A stretch of DNA of 44,203 bases from positions 1 to 44,203 of the forward strand of contig QHXN01000035.1 in NCBI GenBank assembly GCA_003222975.1, read 5' to 3'. This document shows, piece by piece, positions 24,833-33,551 of this stretch (the stretch's first letter is position 1; each line of letters starts with the position of its first letter). Source of the DNA: Acidobacteriota bacterium. Lineage in GTDB: Bacteria; Acidobacteriota; Blastocatellia; Pyrinomonadales; Pyrinomonadaceae. The notes beneath the pieces are model-generated. The model had not been told where the DNA came from. It worked only from the letters and a program-made list of their open reading frames with translations, and made no database searches. The position numbers were made by a program, and so were the translations under genes.

Positions 24833-25643
24833 TGTGGGCTCCTTCTTAATTGACTCAACTCAGTCCGCGAGGCGTTACCTCAATCTCAAAACCTTGGCGG
24901 TTTCATCACCTTCCGACAGGATCGTTTGTAGAGTAGGTGTTTGCGGCAATTGAGTGCCACGCGTGTGCGTAGAAATTTAGCAAGATTCATGCCAGCACCC
25001 ACATCACAGGCAACACAATCTCTACGAGGGATTTAACGGCCTCCGGCGCGTGATAAAAGAAGCTTTATCTTGCCGAATTTGGATTGAAGTACGAATTTTT
25101 GAATAAGGTCGCGCTCCGCAAACTTCACTCAGGCTTCAGTCGAACAGCAGCGCGAAGCGCTCGAAGTCTGGCGCGCGAACGGACAGGTCGGGTCGCCTTT
25201 CGAGTTCGTTATGTGCTCGCCGTGGTGTTGCTTGTGCGCGGCCCCGCGGCGTCCAAGCCGCAGACGCTGAGGCCGTCGCGTCGCGCCTTCCAGATGAACT
25301 GTTGTAGCTCATTGCTCAACTCGTCGCCCGCGTTGGTCAGGGCGCCGGACGACTCGGCGGCGGCCACGCTCATCTGAAAATGGCTGTGCCGACGCGAACA
25401 GTTTTAGCCGCCAGTGCCAAAATTTTTGGAAATCTCCAGAAATTCGGAGGCCCGCCTTTAAATATCTGAATTTTTTTCCGTGCCGGGGTGATAAATCGTA
25501 GGAAACAGAGGCGGGTTATCTAAGTCCGAACTCGGAACGGTTCTTGCTTTTTCGGAGCAGAGCTAGCTTTTACACAACGATGCATGTCGCACTCCAGACC
25601 CGCTACATGCATGCTCCGGTTCATAAACTCAAGGAGGTGTTTG
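24833..25643. promoter_or_regulatory. Long divergent intergenic region between TonB receptors 2 and 3
   Basis: This 811-base gap is clearly more AT-rich at both ends (24840-25100 and 25400-25560), where the promoters of the two receptor genes should lie. Its centre is GC-rich and contains an open 54-codon frame on the minus strand (25209-25373). No repeats of the heptamer type were seen. No operator could be identified. Confidence 0.4.
25209..25373 (-). pseudogene. Possible short coding remnant, unknown
   Basis: From ATG 25373 the frame reads MSVAAAESSGALTNAGDELS NELQQFIWKARR in two adjoining stretches and ends at TAA 25209 after 54 codons. The first part looks like an amphipathic helix, similar in flavour to the C-terminal region of methyl-accepting chemotaxis proteins, but the match is too weak to name. 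No ribosome-binding site is obvious. It may equally be chance coding in a GC-rich patch. Confidence 0.2.
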
Positions 25644-28600
25644 ATGCGTCTATTCAGTCTGATCGCAACCGGGCGCTCCGGATTGCGCGGCGGGAATTTC
25701 CTGCGCCTGACCGCAGCCGCCGTCTGCCTCACCCTCTCCGCCACAACGCTAACATTCGCCCAGACCGCCAAGGGCACCATTCAGGGCACGGTCAGAGACC
25801 CGAACGGGGCCGCGGTGGTCGGCGCGAACGTCGAGGCGAAGAACGAAGCCACTGGCGACGCGCGCGCCACGACCACCAGCGGCGACGGTCTTTATACCAT
25901 CCCCAACCTCGACGTGGGGTCTTATACGCTGACGGTGAACGGCACGGGCTTCGCCCCGGCCACCGTTAAGGGACTAAAGGTTTCCGTCTCGTTCACGCTG
26001 ACGCAGGACGTGCAGCTCGCGCTGGCGGGCGCGAACGAGGTCGTGACGGTCGCCAGCGGCGACGCGCAGACAGCCGTCAACACCACCGACCAGCAGCTCT
26101 CCACTCTCATCTCGCAGCAGAAGATTCTCGACCTGCCGCTCTTGTCGCGCAGCCCCGACTCGCTGCTGCTGCTCGCGCCGGGGACGAACTCCTCGACGAG
26201 CCGACTGGGCGGCGTCACCGTCAACGGCCAGCGCGAGCGCAACAACAACTTCCTCGTCGACGGCATTGACAACAACGACACGGACGTGCCCGGCATTCCG
26301 GGCGGCGTCTCGACGCCGAACATTGACGCCACGCAGGAGTTCCGCGTCATCACCAACAACTTCAACGCCGAGTATGGGCGCAACACCGGGGCCATCGTCA
26401 ACGTCGCCACCAAGCCGGGCACGAACCAGTTCCACGGCGGCGGCTACATCTACTACCGCACCGACAAGCTCGCCGCGCGCGACTTCTTCGACACCACGGG
26501 GAAGCCCAACCCGCTCCAGCGCCGCCAGTACGGCGCATCAATCGGTGGCCCCATCAGAAAGGACAAGACCTTCTTCTTCTTCAACGCCGAGCGCGACATC
26601 TTCGACCAGGGCATCACGGTGACGACGACCGTGCCGACCGCCGCCGCGCGCCAGGGCATCTTCAACCTCAGCTCCGGCACGATTGACGCGCGCCAGGGGA
26701 GCGCCAACAACCGCTTCAACTTCCCCATCAACCAGAACTTCGTCAACCTCCTCAACCAGTTCGTGCCGCTGCCGAACACGCCCGGCGAGGCCCAGCCGCT
26801 GCCCGGCGTCTTCGAGCACTTCCGCTTCTCGACGCAGACCAACGACCGGGATCATCAGTTCTCGACGCGCGTTGACCACAAGATCAACGACAAGCACAGC
26901 CTGAGCGGCAGCTACGCCCTCTCCGATGGCACGTTCGAGTTCTGCTGCGAGACCTTCCCCGGCCTGAACGACGCCATCCTCAGCCCGCAGACCACACACC
27001 GCCTGTCGCTGAATCTGGTCTCGACCTTCTCGCCGAACCTGATCAACGAGTTCCGCTTCGGCGGCAACCGTCTGAAGCTGACCTTCGCCGGCCCCGGCGA
27101 CGGCGGCGTCAACTCCACGGCCATCGCGGCCACGCGCTCGGCGCTCGCCGCTTCGGGCGTCCCCACGACCGGCACGCAGTTCGGCGGCGCGAACGGCTCG
27201 CTGATTAACTTCGGCATCGCGGGTATCACCAGCCCCTTCGCGGCCTTCGACACGCAGTTCCGCTACACGGGGACGACGCACATCGGCGACTCGCTCACCA
27301 AGATTTGGGGCAACCACGACATGAAGATGGGCGGCGAGTTCCGCTGGGTCTATTCGAACGGCGCGAGCAACTTCTTCCGCACCGAGACCCTGGACTTCAG
27401 CGCGCCCGGCTTCTACGGCATCTCCATTCTGCGCAACAACAGCGGCGGGAACCTCGGCTTCGCCGGGCAGAACACGACCGTCCAGAACTTCGCCAGCTAC
27501 CTCTTCGGACTGGTGGATCAGCAGACCCAGTCGCAGTTCTTCGACAAGGGCGGCACGCGCGTTGACGCCGACTACCGCGGCTTCCGCCAGCGCGAGCTGG
27601 AGGTCTTCTGGCAGGACACCTGGAAGGTTCGCCCGAACCTGACCTTCAACTACGGCCTGCGCTACTCGTACTACGGCGTGCCGTTCGAGATCAACGGGCA
27701 GTTGTCCAACCTGGTCGGCCAGGACCCGAGCAACTTCGCGCCGGCGGGCGGCTTCCGCTTCCAACTGGTCGGCAAGAATTCCGGCGGCAGCTCGAACCTC
27801 TACAAGGACGACCGGAACAACTTCGGCCCTCGCGTCGGCTTCGCCTACAGCCCCGACTTCAAGACGGGCTTCGTCTCCAAGCTGACGGGCGGCCCCGGCA
27901 AGATGTCCGTCCGCGGCGGCTACGGCATCTTCTACGACCGCGTGTTCGGCAACCTCTTCGAGAACGCCAGCTCGAACCCGCCTTTCCAGATCGCCTTCTT
28001 CAACTCGCCCGGCCTCGACGTGCTCAACGCCGGCGGGTCATCGCTCCAGATTTACCAGGCCTCGCGGGTGCAGAACTTCTCGCGGCCCACGACGCAAATC
28101 GCCACCCCGGTCGTCCAGGACGGCGAACTCAGGCAGAACGTCGTGTACTTCGCCCTGCCCGGCAACAACCAGATGCAGACGAAGTTCGCGATGCCCTACA
28201 CGCAGTCCTGGAACTTCGGCATGCAGCGCCGCTTCAAGGGCGATATGCTCTTCGAGGCCGACTACGTCGGCTCGCACAGCAGCAACCTGCTGCGCGTCAT
28301 GGACGGCAACATGGCGAGCGTCGCGCGCTGGAACGCCGTGACCCACGACACCCAGACCATCAACCCGTTCAGCTCGGTCGGCAACTACTTCACCGGCTCC
28401 CTGCAACTGGCCTTCTTCGAGCCGGCGCTGAACCTCTCGGTCGGCATGTCCACCTACAACGCGGGGCAGTTCCGCTTCACGAAGAACTTCGCCGAGCACA
28501 GCCGCTGGGGCTTCGGCCAGATTCAGGCGGCCTACACCTACAGCCACTCGATTGACAACGCGCCCGACCCGATTGACGCGCAGAGGGGCGAGCGCTCATT

Positions 28601-29240
28601 CCCGCGCGACTCTTCGGGCTTCACGGGCGGCCTCGGCGCAGAGCGCGGCAACTCCGGCTTCGACGTGCGCCACCGCTTCGTCGGCAACATGGTGTACGAG
28701 ATTCCGTTCAACGCCGGCGACCGCTACGTCAAGGCGGTTCTCCGCAACTGGACGATCTCCGGCATCTGGACGTGGCAGTCGGGCGTGCCCTACTCCGTCT
28801 TCAGCGGCACAGACTCCGCCGGCACGGGCTTCGGCCAGCGCGCCGACTTCGCCGGGCAGGGCACGGGCCTCGACCTGACGCCCGTCAGCGGTCTTAACCC
28901 GAGCACGCAGACCGGGCCGCAACGCACACTGTTCGCCAACCCCTGCCCCTTGGGCGACCCGACCTGCGCCGGAACCAGCGGCATCGGTCGCCAGGGCACG
29001 ACGGGCCGCAACCAGTTCTACGGCCCCGGCTTCAACAACGTGGACTTCTCGCTCATCAAGAGAATCCCGTTCGGCGGCGAGAACCGCTACAAGTTCACGA
29101 TCCGCGCGGACTTCTTCAACCTTTTCAACCACACGAACTTTGGCTTGCCGGTGAACACGATCAATAGCTCGAACTTCGGGCAGTCAATTGACACGTTCGC
29201 ACCGCGCATAGTCCAGCTCGTCGGACGCTTCGACTTCTAA
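25644..29240 (+). CDS. TonB-dependent receptor with carboxypeptidase-regulatory-like domain (Oar-like), copy 3
   Basis: AAGGAGGTG ending a few bases before ATG 25644 fixes the start. The 1198-residue protein has a long signal peptide (basic start, then LTAAAVCLTLSATTLTFAQ, about 40 residues), a carboxypeptidase-regulatory-like domain (GTIQGTVRDPNGAAVVGANV, LDVGSYTLTVNGTGF), a plug with NFLVDGIDNNDTDVPGIPGG and GRNTGAIVNVATKPGTNQFH, and a barrel ending IVQLVGRFDF. It shares architecture with receptors 1 and 2 but is clearly divergent from both. A strong terminator follows. The ligand is unknown. Confidence 0.94.
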   Translation: MRLFSLIATGRSGLRGGNFLRLTAAAVCLTLSATTLTFAQTAKGTIQGTVRDPNGAAVVGANVEAKNEATGDARATTTSGDGLYTIPNLDVGSYTLTVNGTGFAPATVKGLKVSVSFTLTQDVQLALAGANEVVTVASGDAQTAVNTTDQQLSTLISQQKILDLPLLSRSPDSLLLLAPGTNSSTSRLGGVTVNGQRERNNNFLVDGIDNNDTDVPGIPGGVSTPNIDATQEFRVITNNFNAEYGRNTGAIVNVATKPGTNQFHGGGYIYYRTDKLAARDFFDTTGKPNPLQRRQYGASIGGPIRKDKTFFFFNAERDIFDQGITVTTTVPTAAARQGIFNLSSGTIDARQGSANNRFNFPINQNFVNLLNQFVPLPNTPGEAQPLPGVFEHFRFSTQTNDRDHQFSTRVDHKINDKHSLSGSYALSDGTFEFCCETFPGLNDAILSPQTTHRLSLNLVSTFSPNLINEFRFGGNRLKLTFAGPGDGGVNSTAIAATRSALAASGVPTTGTQFGGANGSLINFGIAGITSPFAAFDTQFRYTGTTHIGDSLTKIWGNHDMKMGGEFRWVYSNGASNFFRTETLDFSAPGFYGISILRNNSGGNLGFAGQNTTVQNFASYLFGLVDQQTQSQFFDKGGTRVDADYRGFRQRELEVFWQDTWKVRPNLTFNYGLRYSYYGVPFEINGQLSNLVGQDPSNFAPAGGFRFQLVGKNSGGSSNLYKDDRNNFGPRVGFAYSPDFKTGFVSKLTGGPGKMSVRGGYGIFYDRVFGNLFENASSNPPFQIAFFNSPGLDVLNAGGSSLQIYQASRVQNFSRPTTQIATPVVQDGELRQNVVYFALPGNNQMQTKFAMPYTQSWNFGMQRRFKGDMLFEADYVGSHSSNLLRVMDGNMASVARWNAVTHDTQTINPFSSVGNYFTGSLQLAFFEPALNLSVGMSTYNAGQFRFTKNFAEHSRWGFGQIQAAYTYSHSIDNAPDPIDAQRGERSFPRDSSGFTGGLGAERGNSGFDVRHRFVGNMVYEIPFNAGDRYVKAVLRNWTISGIWTWQSGVPYSVFSGTDSAGTGFGQRADFAGQGTGLDLTPVSGLNPSTQTGPQRTLFANPCPLGDPTCAGTSGIGRQGTTGRNQFYGPGFNNVDFSLIKRIPFGGENRYKFTIRADFFNLFNHTNFGLPVNTINSSNFGQSIDTFAPRIVQLVGRFDF

Positions 29241-29274
29241 TTCGCCGCGGGGCGACCGATGCCCTCAAAGGCTC

Positions 29275-29312
29275 AAAGGGCGTTGCCTCAGAACGGAGGC
29301 AACGCCCTTTTT
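29275..29312 (+). terminator. Intrinsic terminator after TonB receptor 3
   Basis: AAAGGGCGTTGCCTC (29275-29289) pairs perfectly with GAGGCAACGCCCTTT (29296-29310) across a 6-base loop, and T residues continue after the stem. A and T tracts on the two sides could make it work in both directions, serving the convergent DUF512 gene as well. Confidence 0.9.
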
Positions 29313-29341
29313 GTCTCTCGGCGTCTTTGTCTCTCGGCGTC
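29310..29341. repeat. Exact 16-bp tandem duplication
   Basis: TTTGTCTCTCGGCGTC occurs twice in direct, adjacent copies (29310-29325 and 29326-29341), directly after the terminator. It lies in the convergent intergenic space and affects no gene. Confidence 0.85.
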
Positions 29342-29397
29342 GAGGAATTTCTGCAAGGCAAGGACGCCCCCCCGCCCGACAGTCTTGTAAAGCGCCC

Positions 29398-30741
29398 TCA
29401 GTCGCCCGCGACCATCCGCGCGAAGCCCTCGAAGTCGAGCGCGCGGACGGGGAGGCCCAACTCTCTTTCGAGTTCGTCGAGGCGCGTGTCGTCGAGCATG
29501 ATCGGCTCGTCCGACTTGTGCGCGGTCGCTGGCAGGATGACGAAGTCGCCCTCGACCTGCGCGCGCGCGGCCAGCACGCACCCGCCCGTCATCAGCCCCG
29601 CGACGACGATCTCCGGCCCGAAGTATTGATTCTCGACCGCGACGACCTTCAGACGCGTGCCCGTGCGCCCGTTCAAGCGCCCCACTAAATCAGTCAGCAC
29701 GGGCGCGAACAGCGTGCCCGTCAGGACGCTGCCGCGCAAGGCCGACGGGTCGCGTGGCGGCCTCCTCTCAAGCCTGCGCAGGAGCCGCGCGAACTCATCT
29801 TGAAAGGAGCGCACCATGCCGACGCCGTCCTCGATCTGCGGGTAGTCGCCGTAGTGTCGGCGGCCCGGCACGCCGCGACCGGCGCGCAGGTAAATCTCGT
29901 CGCCTAAGAAGGCGAAGTTCGTCCCCAACCGTGTGCGAAGCTCTCGCTGAAGCGACGCAACCTCGCGGATGATTTTTCGGCACCACTCCGGCGTGACCGG
30001 CGTCAGACGCTCGTCCGTGTTGTAGCGCGTCAGGCCCAAGGGCACGACCGCCAGGCTGCGGACACGCGGGTACTCCGCGGCCAGGTCGCTGATCGTCCGT
30101 CGCAAGACCTCGCCGTCGTTGATGCCGGGGCACAAGACGACCTGAGCGTGAATCTCGATGCCGGCGTCCAACATCCGACGCATCTTCGCGTTGATGTCGG
30201 CCCGCCGCATGTCAACGCCGAGCAGGTGGGCGCGAACCTTGAGGTCGGTCGCGTGGACGGAGACGTACTGTGGCGTCAGTCGCTGCTCGATCACTCGACG
30301 CATCTCGTCCTCGGTGATCGAGGTGAGCGTGGTGTAGTTGCCGTAGAGGAAGGAGAGGCGCACATCCTCGTCGCGGAAGGAGAGCGCGGGGCGCGCGTCC
30401 GAAGGGTTGCCCTTGCAGAAGCAGAAGAGGCACTCGTTGGCGCACTGGCGCGGGACGATGTTCTCGAACTGGAGGCCGAAGTCTTCGCCCTCGCCGCGCT
30501 CGATCTCCAGTTCCCACTCCTCGCCGCTGCGCCTGAGGACGCCGAGGGTCAGCTCGGTCTCGCCGCCCGTGTGAAAGCGGAAGTCGAGGTAGTCGCGCAC
30601 CGCGCGCCCGTTGACGCGGACGACGCGGTCGCCCGGCTCAAGCTCAAGCTCCGCGCCGAGCGTGCCCGGCTCGACCTGCGTGATCGAGACGCCGCGGCGG
30701 CGTATCTGCGTGACGGCGGGTGTGACTGCGAACTCATACAT
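29398..30741 (-). CDS. Radical SAM protein of the DUF512 family with N-terminal PDZ-like domain
   Basis: The 447-residue protein has an N-terminal PDZ-like domain (GVSITQVEPGTLGAELELEP GDRVV, residues 17-50), a radical SAM region with Cys100, Cys104 and Cys107 in CANECLFCFCKG, followed by DVRLSFLYGNYTTLTSITED and VSVHATDLKVRAHLLG, and a C-terminal DUF512 domain (about 240-447, GTNFAFLGDEIYLRAGR, GTLFAPVL). The cysteine triplet would bind the [4Fe-4S] cluster that cleaves S-adenosylmethionine. The reaction of this family is not known. An extra Cys109 replaces residues that in relatives read FIDQLP-like. It is a single-gene unit. Confidence 0.9.
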   Translation of the reverse strand: MYEFAVTPAVTQIRRRGVSITQVEPGTLGAELELEPGDRVVRVNGRAVRDYLDFRFHTGGETELTLGVLRRSGEEWELEIERGEGEDFGLQFENIVPRQCANECLFCFCKGNPSDARPALSFRDEDVRLSFLYGNYTTLTSITEDEMRRVIEQRLTPQYVSVHATDLKVRAHLLGVDMRRADINAKMRRMLDAGIEIHAQVVLCPGINDGEVLRRTISDLAAEYPRVRSLAVVPLGLTRYNTDERLTPVTPEWCRKIIREVASLQRELRTRLGTNFAFLGDEIYLRAGRGVPGRRHYGDYPQIEDGVGMVRSFQDEFARLLRRLERRPPRDPSALRGSVLTGTLFAPVLTDLVGRLNGRTGTRLKVVAVENQYFGPEIVVAGLMTGGCVLAARAQVEGDFVILPATAHKSDEPIMLDDTRLDELERELGLPVRALDFEGFARMVAGD

Positions 30742-31239
30742 ACGGGCGACTCAACTCTAAGCAGGCCGACCCGAAAGTATGACCGAAGGGGCGCGGCAGT
30801 TCAACCGATGCGAGACGTTTGCCAGGGTCGAAGGGAGTTAGATGTAGCCCACGGTCGGCGGTTCGCCGCGGGCGCGGGCCGGGCGGAAAATTGCGTCAGC
30901 GTGGCGTTCCACCGCAGCAGCCTGACCGAACGCCCGGTCAGAAAGAACCGATTTTGAAGGCGTCGAGCGCGCGACCTCTAGCCTCGTCCTCGCCGCAAGC
31001 GCCCGGCGAGTTTCTCCCGGAGCGTCTCTTAAACCCCACGGCCACCGGCTTTTAACTTTAAATCCTGAGCTACGGCGCTCGCGTTCTGCCGGCCTCGCGG
31101 CCTCCGCCGACGGCGTCGCGTCGAGGCGAGCGCACGGGCACGTCACTTGCAAAAGTCACGCGCGGGGTCTGGCGTCTGCTCGCGCGGCAGCCGAGCGGAG
31201 GCGGACGCCACCCGTGCCGAAAGGTCTGAAGCCAGCCGG
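30742..31239. other. Intergenic region between the DUF512 gene and the second receiver gene
   Basis: About 500 bases between divergent genes with no supported ORF. A short AT-rich patch (31028-31072, ending in TTTTAACTTTAAATCC) is the best promoter candidate for the receiver gene. No repeats or RNA genes were recognised. Confidence 0.3.
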
Positions 31240-31668
31240 ATGAGTACGACGCCCAACGAGTTAATCCAACCCGCCGCCCCGCCCGTGCAGGCCGCGCCCG
31301 CGCCGACGCGCGCCACAGTCCTGCTTGCCGAAGACGACCGCTCCGCCCGGCGCTACTTCGAGGTCATCCTCCAGCGCGCGGGCTACACCGTCATCGCCGC
31401 CGCCGACGGCGTCGAGGCGATGAAGGCCGCGCTCTCTTCCAGCGTGGACGCGGTCGTAACCGACGCCGTCATGCCGCACCTCGGCGGACACGAACTCTGC
31501 CGCTTCTTCCGACGCCACCCGAAGCTCGCGCGGCTGCCCGTCGTGCTGTTGAGCGGCGCGGACAAATCGCCCGACGCGGCGGAGAGTGCAGACGCGTACC
31601 TGTCGAAGCCCGTCCGGCCCGAAGAACTGACGAGTTGTCTGGCTCGCCTGCTCGCCGGGGCCATCTGA
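31240..31668 (+). CDS. Stand-alone response-regulator receiver protein
   Basis: ATG 31240 gives 142 residues: a Pro/Ala-rich N-terminal tail of about 25 residues, then a CheY-like receiver. Glu31-Asp32-Asp33 (LLAEDD), phospho-acceptor Asp75 (VVTDAVMP), Ser105 (VVLLSGAD) and Lys123 (YLSKPVRPEEL) are all present. There is no output domain and no kinase nearby. An in-frame start at 31147 would add unrelated residues. It ends at a bidirectional terminator shared with ald. Confidence 0.85.
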   Translation: MSTTPNELIQPAAPPVQAAPAPTRATVLLAEDDRSARRYFEVILQRAGYTVIAAADGVEAMKAALSSSVDAVVTDAVMPHLGGHELCRFFRRHPKLARLPVVLLSGADKSPDAAESADAYLSKPVRPEELTSCLARLLAGAI

Positions 31669-31679
31669 AGTTTTCACTG

Positions 31680-31726
31680 ACGAGCCGGGGGACTGACGAG
31701 TTGGGGAATGACTGACGAGCGGGGTA
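31680..31726. repeat. ACTGACG direct repeats
   Basis: ACTGACGAG occurs three times in direct orientation between the receiver gene and the terminator, separated by GGGG-containing spacers. A second imperfect pair, each copy containing TGGGAAGACGA, lies at 31741-31772. The unit resembles the AGTGACG heptamers at 10.7 kb. Confidence 0.5.
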
Positions 31727-31771
31727 TCTTTAATCCGAGCCTGGGAAGACGAGTTCGAGCATGGGAAGACG

Positions 31772-31802
31772 AAAGGGCTGCTCTTGAGTAGAGCAGCCCT
31801 TT
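31772..31802. terminator. Bidirectional intrinsic terminator
   Basis: AAAGGGCTGCTCT (31772-31784) and AGAGCAGCCCTTT (31790-31802) form a perfect 13-bp stem with a 5-base loop. A and T tracts on the two sides suit the convergent receiver gene (plus) and ald (minus). Confidence 0.88.
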
Positions 31803-31831
31803 CAATTTTCTCCTGAGCGGACTGGCCCCAC

Positions 31832-32983
31832 CTATCCAGCCGTGCTCGCGGACGTGCCCGGCGTCTTGGTGCCGAGCATCTCGTCGAGGGGCGCGTATTC
31901 GAGGCCCTGGTCGGTGGCGACGGCCTCGTAGGTGAGGCGGCCCGCGTATGTGTTGACGCCCTCCTTGAGTCCGGGATCGCTCTTGACGGCTTCGAGGAAG
32001 CCGCGGTTGGCGAGCCGGAGCGCGTAAGGGAGCGTCGCGTTCGTGAGCGCGAAGGTCGAGGTGCGCGGCACGGCTCCGGGCATGTTGGCGACGCAGTAGT
32101 GCAGAACGTCCTCGACGTAGTAGGTCGGGTTCGAGTGCGTCGTGGGCCTCGTCGTCTCGATGCACCCGCCCTGGTCAACGGCCACGTCCACGATGACCGA
32201 CCCCTTCGACACGTCCTTCAACATCTCGCGCGTGACGAGCTTCGGGGCCGCCGCGCCGGGGACGAGCACCGCGCCGATGATCAAGTCGGCTTCGGCAATC
32301 GCGCCGTGGATGGCGTAGGCCGAACTTGCCAGCGTGGAAATCTTCGAGAGGAAGATGTCGTCCAGTTCGCGCAGGCGGTCGAGGTTCTTGTCAACGATTG
32401 TGACCTGCGCGCCCATGCCGACGGCGATCTTCGCGGCGTTGGTGCCGACGACCCCGCCGCCGATGATGACGATGCGCGCCGCGGGCACTCCGGGCACGCC
32501 GCCCAACAGCACGCCGCGCCCGCCGTTCATCTTCTCAAGGTACTGCGCGCCGACCTGCACGGCCATTCGGCCCGCGACCTCCGACATCGGCGTCAAGAGT
32601 GGGAGCGTGCCGCGCCTGTCCGTGATGGTCTCGTAGGCGATGCCTGTGACCTTGTGTTCGAGGAGCGCCTGCGTCTGCTTCGGGTCGGGCGCGAGGTGCA
32701 GGTAGGTGAAGAGGAGCAGGCCCTCCTTCATGCGCGGGTACTCCGGCTCAATCGGCTCCTTGACCTTGACGATCATCTCGGCCTCGGCCCACACGTCGTC
32801 CGCCGAAGGGATGATCGTCGCGCCCGCGCGCTCGTACAGAGAGTCCTCGAAGCCCGAACCCTCGCCCGCGCTCCGCTCGACGATGGCCCTGTGTCCCGCG
32901 TCCGTCAAAGCGCGCGCGCCCGCGGGCGTCAGGCCGACGCGGTACTCGTTGTCTTTAATCTCCTTGGGGAGTCCGACGATCAC
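31832..32983 (-). CDS. ald: Alanine dehydrogenase
   Basis: GTG 32983, preceded by AGAAGAG, places [20 protein letters not shown] at the N-terminus and gives 383 residues, close to the usual 371. Longer in-frame starts overlap the upstream small gene and lack similarity. Substrate residues are present: the Lys of MIVKVKEP and the His of LHLAPD. The NAD-binding site is [20 protein letters not shown] followed by VDKN. The enzyme converts L-alanine to pyruvate and ammonia with NAD+, linking amino-acid and central metabolism. The C-terminal tail ([13 protein letters not shown]) is a little longer than usual. Confidence 0.95.
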   Translation of the reverse strand: MIVGLPKEIKDNEYRVGLTPAGARALTDAGHRAIVERSAGEGSGFEDSLYERAGATIIPSADDVWAEAEMIVKVKEPIEPEYPRMKEGLLLFTYLHLAPDPKQTQALLEHKVTGIAYETITDRRGTLPLLTPMSEVAGRMAVQVGAQYLEKMNGGRGVLLGGVPGVPAARIVIIGGGVVGTNAAKIAVGMGAQVTIVDKNLDRLRELDDIFLSKISTLASSAYAIHGAIAEADLIIGAVLVPGAAAPKLVTREMLKDVSKGSVIVDVAVDQGGCIETTRPTTHSNPTYYVEDVLHYCVANMPGAVPRTSTFALTNATLPYALRLANRGFLEAVKSDPGLKEGVNTYAGRLTYEAVATDQGLEYAPLDEMLGTKTPGTSASTAG

Positions 32984-33002
32984 TTTTGCTCTTCTCCGTT
33001 CG

Positions 33003-33245
33003 TTAGGATTTTTCAGACATCTCCGCAACCGGTTCGGCTTCGTTCCGCACACACAGGGCTTCGCGTAATTCGTCGCGGATTCCTTCAACCTCGTCCCGCT
33101 TCGCGCCCAGCCTTCGATTTATCTCCTTACCCAGCGTGTCGAGAATATAGCTTAACGTTGCTTCGAGGACGGCGAGTTCGTCCTCGGACATCCTCATCTC
33201 GACCAGCCTCACGGACGCTACGACCTCTTTGTGCAATATCTTCAT
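33003..33245 (-). CDS. Small hypothetical protein A
   Basis: The 80-residue protein ([20 protein letters not shown], then [20 protein letters not shown]) is predicted to be mainly helical with alternating charged residues in its second half. No family was recognised. Its ATG comes one base after the stop codon of small protein B, so the two are almost certainly co-expressed. It lies 19 bases upstream of ald on the same strand, so it could also be in the ald transcript. Confidence 0.6.
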   Translation of the reverse strand: MKILHKEVVASVRLVEMRMSEDELAVLEATLSYILDTLGKEINRRLGAKRDEVEGIRDELREALCVRNEAEPVAEMSEKS

Positions 33246-33246
33246 G

Positions 33247-33525
33247 CTACTTCAACCCGTCCGGCAACTCGTCGCGGCTGACGCGCTCCCACTTACCTTC
33301 GTCAACTCTGCGTTCCCTGTTTGCCTGCGTCGTCCTGAAACTCGTGTGGTGCTCGCCGTCTTCTGTAAAGACGTGCGTGCGCCCGCGCGAGCCGACGAAG
33401 ACGTAGTAGCCGCTCTCGACATCCCGGTAGATTTCGCGCGCCGACGCTTTGTCTCGCGCGGCCTCTGCCGTCGGCCTCTCTCCCTCTTCGCGTCGGCCCT
33501 GGCCGTGCGGCGTGCGCTTAACCAT
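33247..33525 (-). CDS. Small hypothetical protein B
   Basis: The 92-residue protein is highly charged at the N-terminus and then has a compact segment YYVFVGSRGRTHVFTEDGEH followed by HTSFRTTQANRERRVDEGKW. The aromatic and glycine pattern suggests a small beta-sheet domain. No named family was recognised. It is the first gene of a two- or three-gene unit with small protein A and perhaps ald, just downstream of the aldehyde dehydrogenase gene. Confidence 0.6.
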   Translation of the reverse strand: MVKRTPHGQGRREEGERPTAEAARDKASAREIYRDVESGYYVFVGSRGRTHVFTEDGEHHTSFRTTQANRERRVDEGKWERVSRDELPDGLK

Positions 33526-33551
33526 GTCGGGAAAAGAAACTCACACCCGCG

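Noticed and set aside
25084-25377. 97-codon plus-strand ORF in the receptor 2/3 gap
   Set aside because: Basic low-information composition, no ribosome-binding site, no family pattern.
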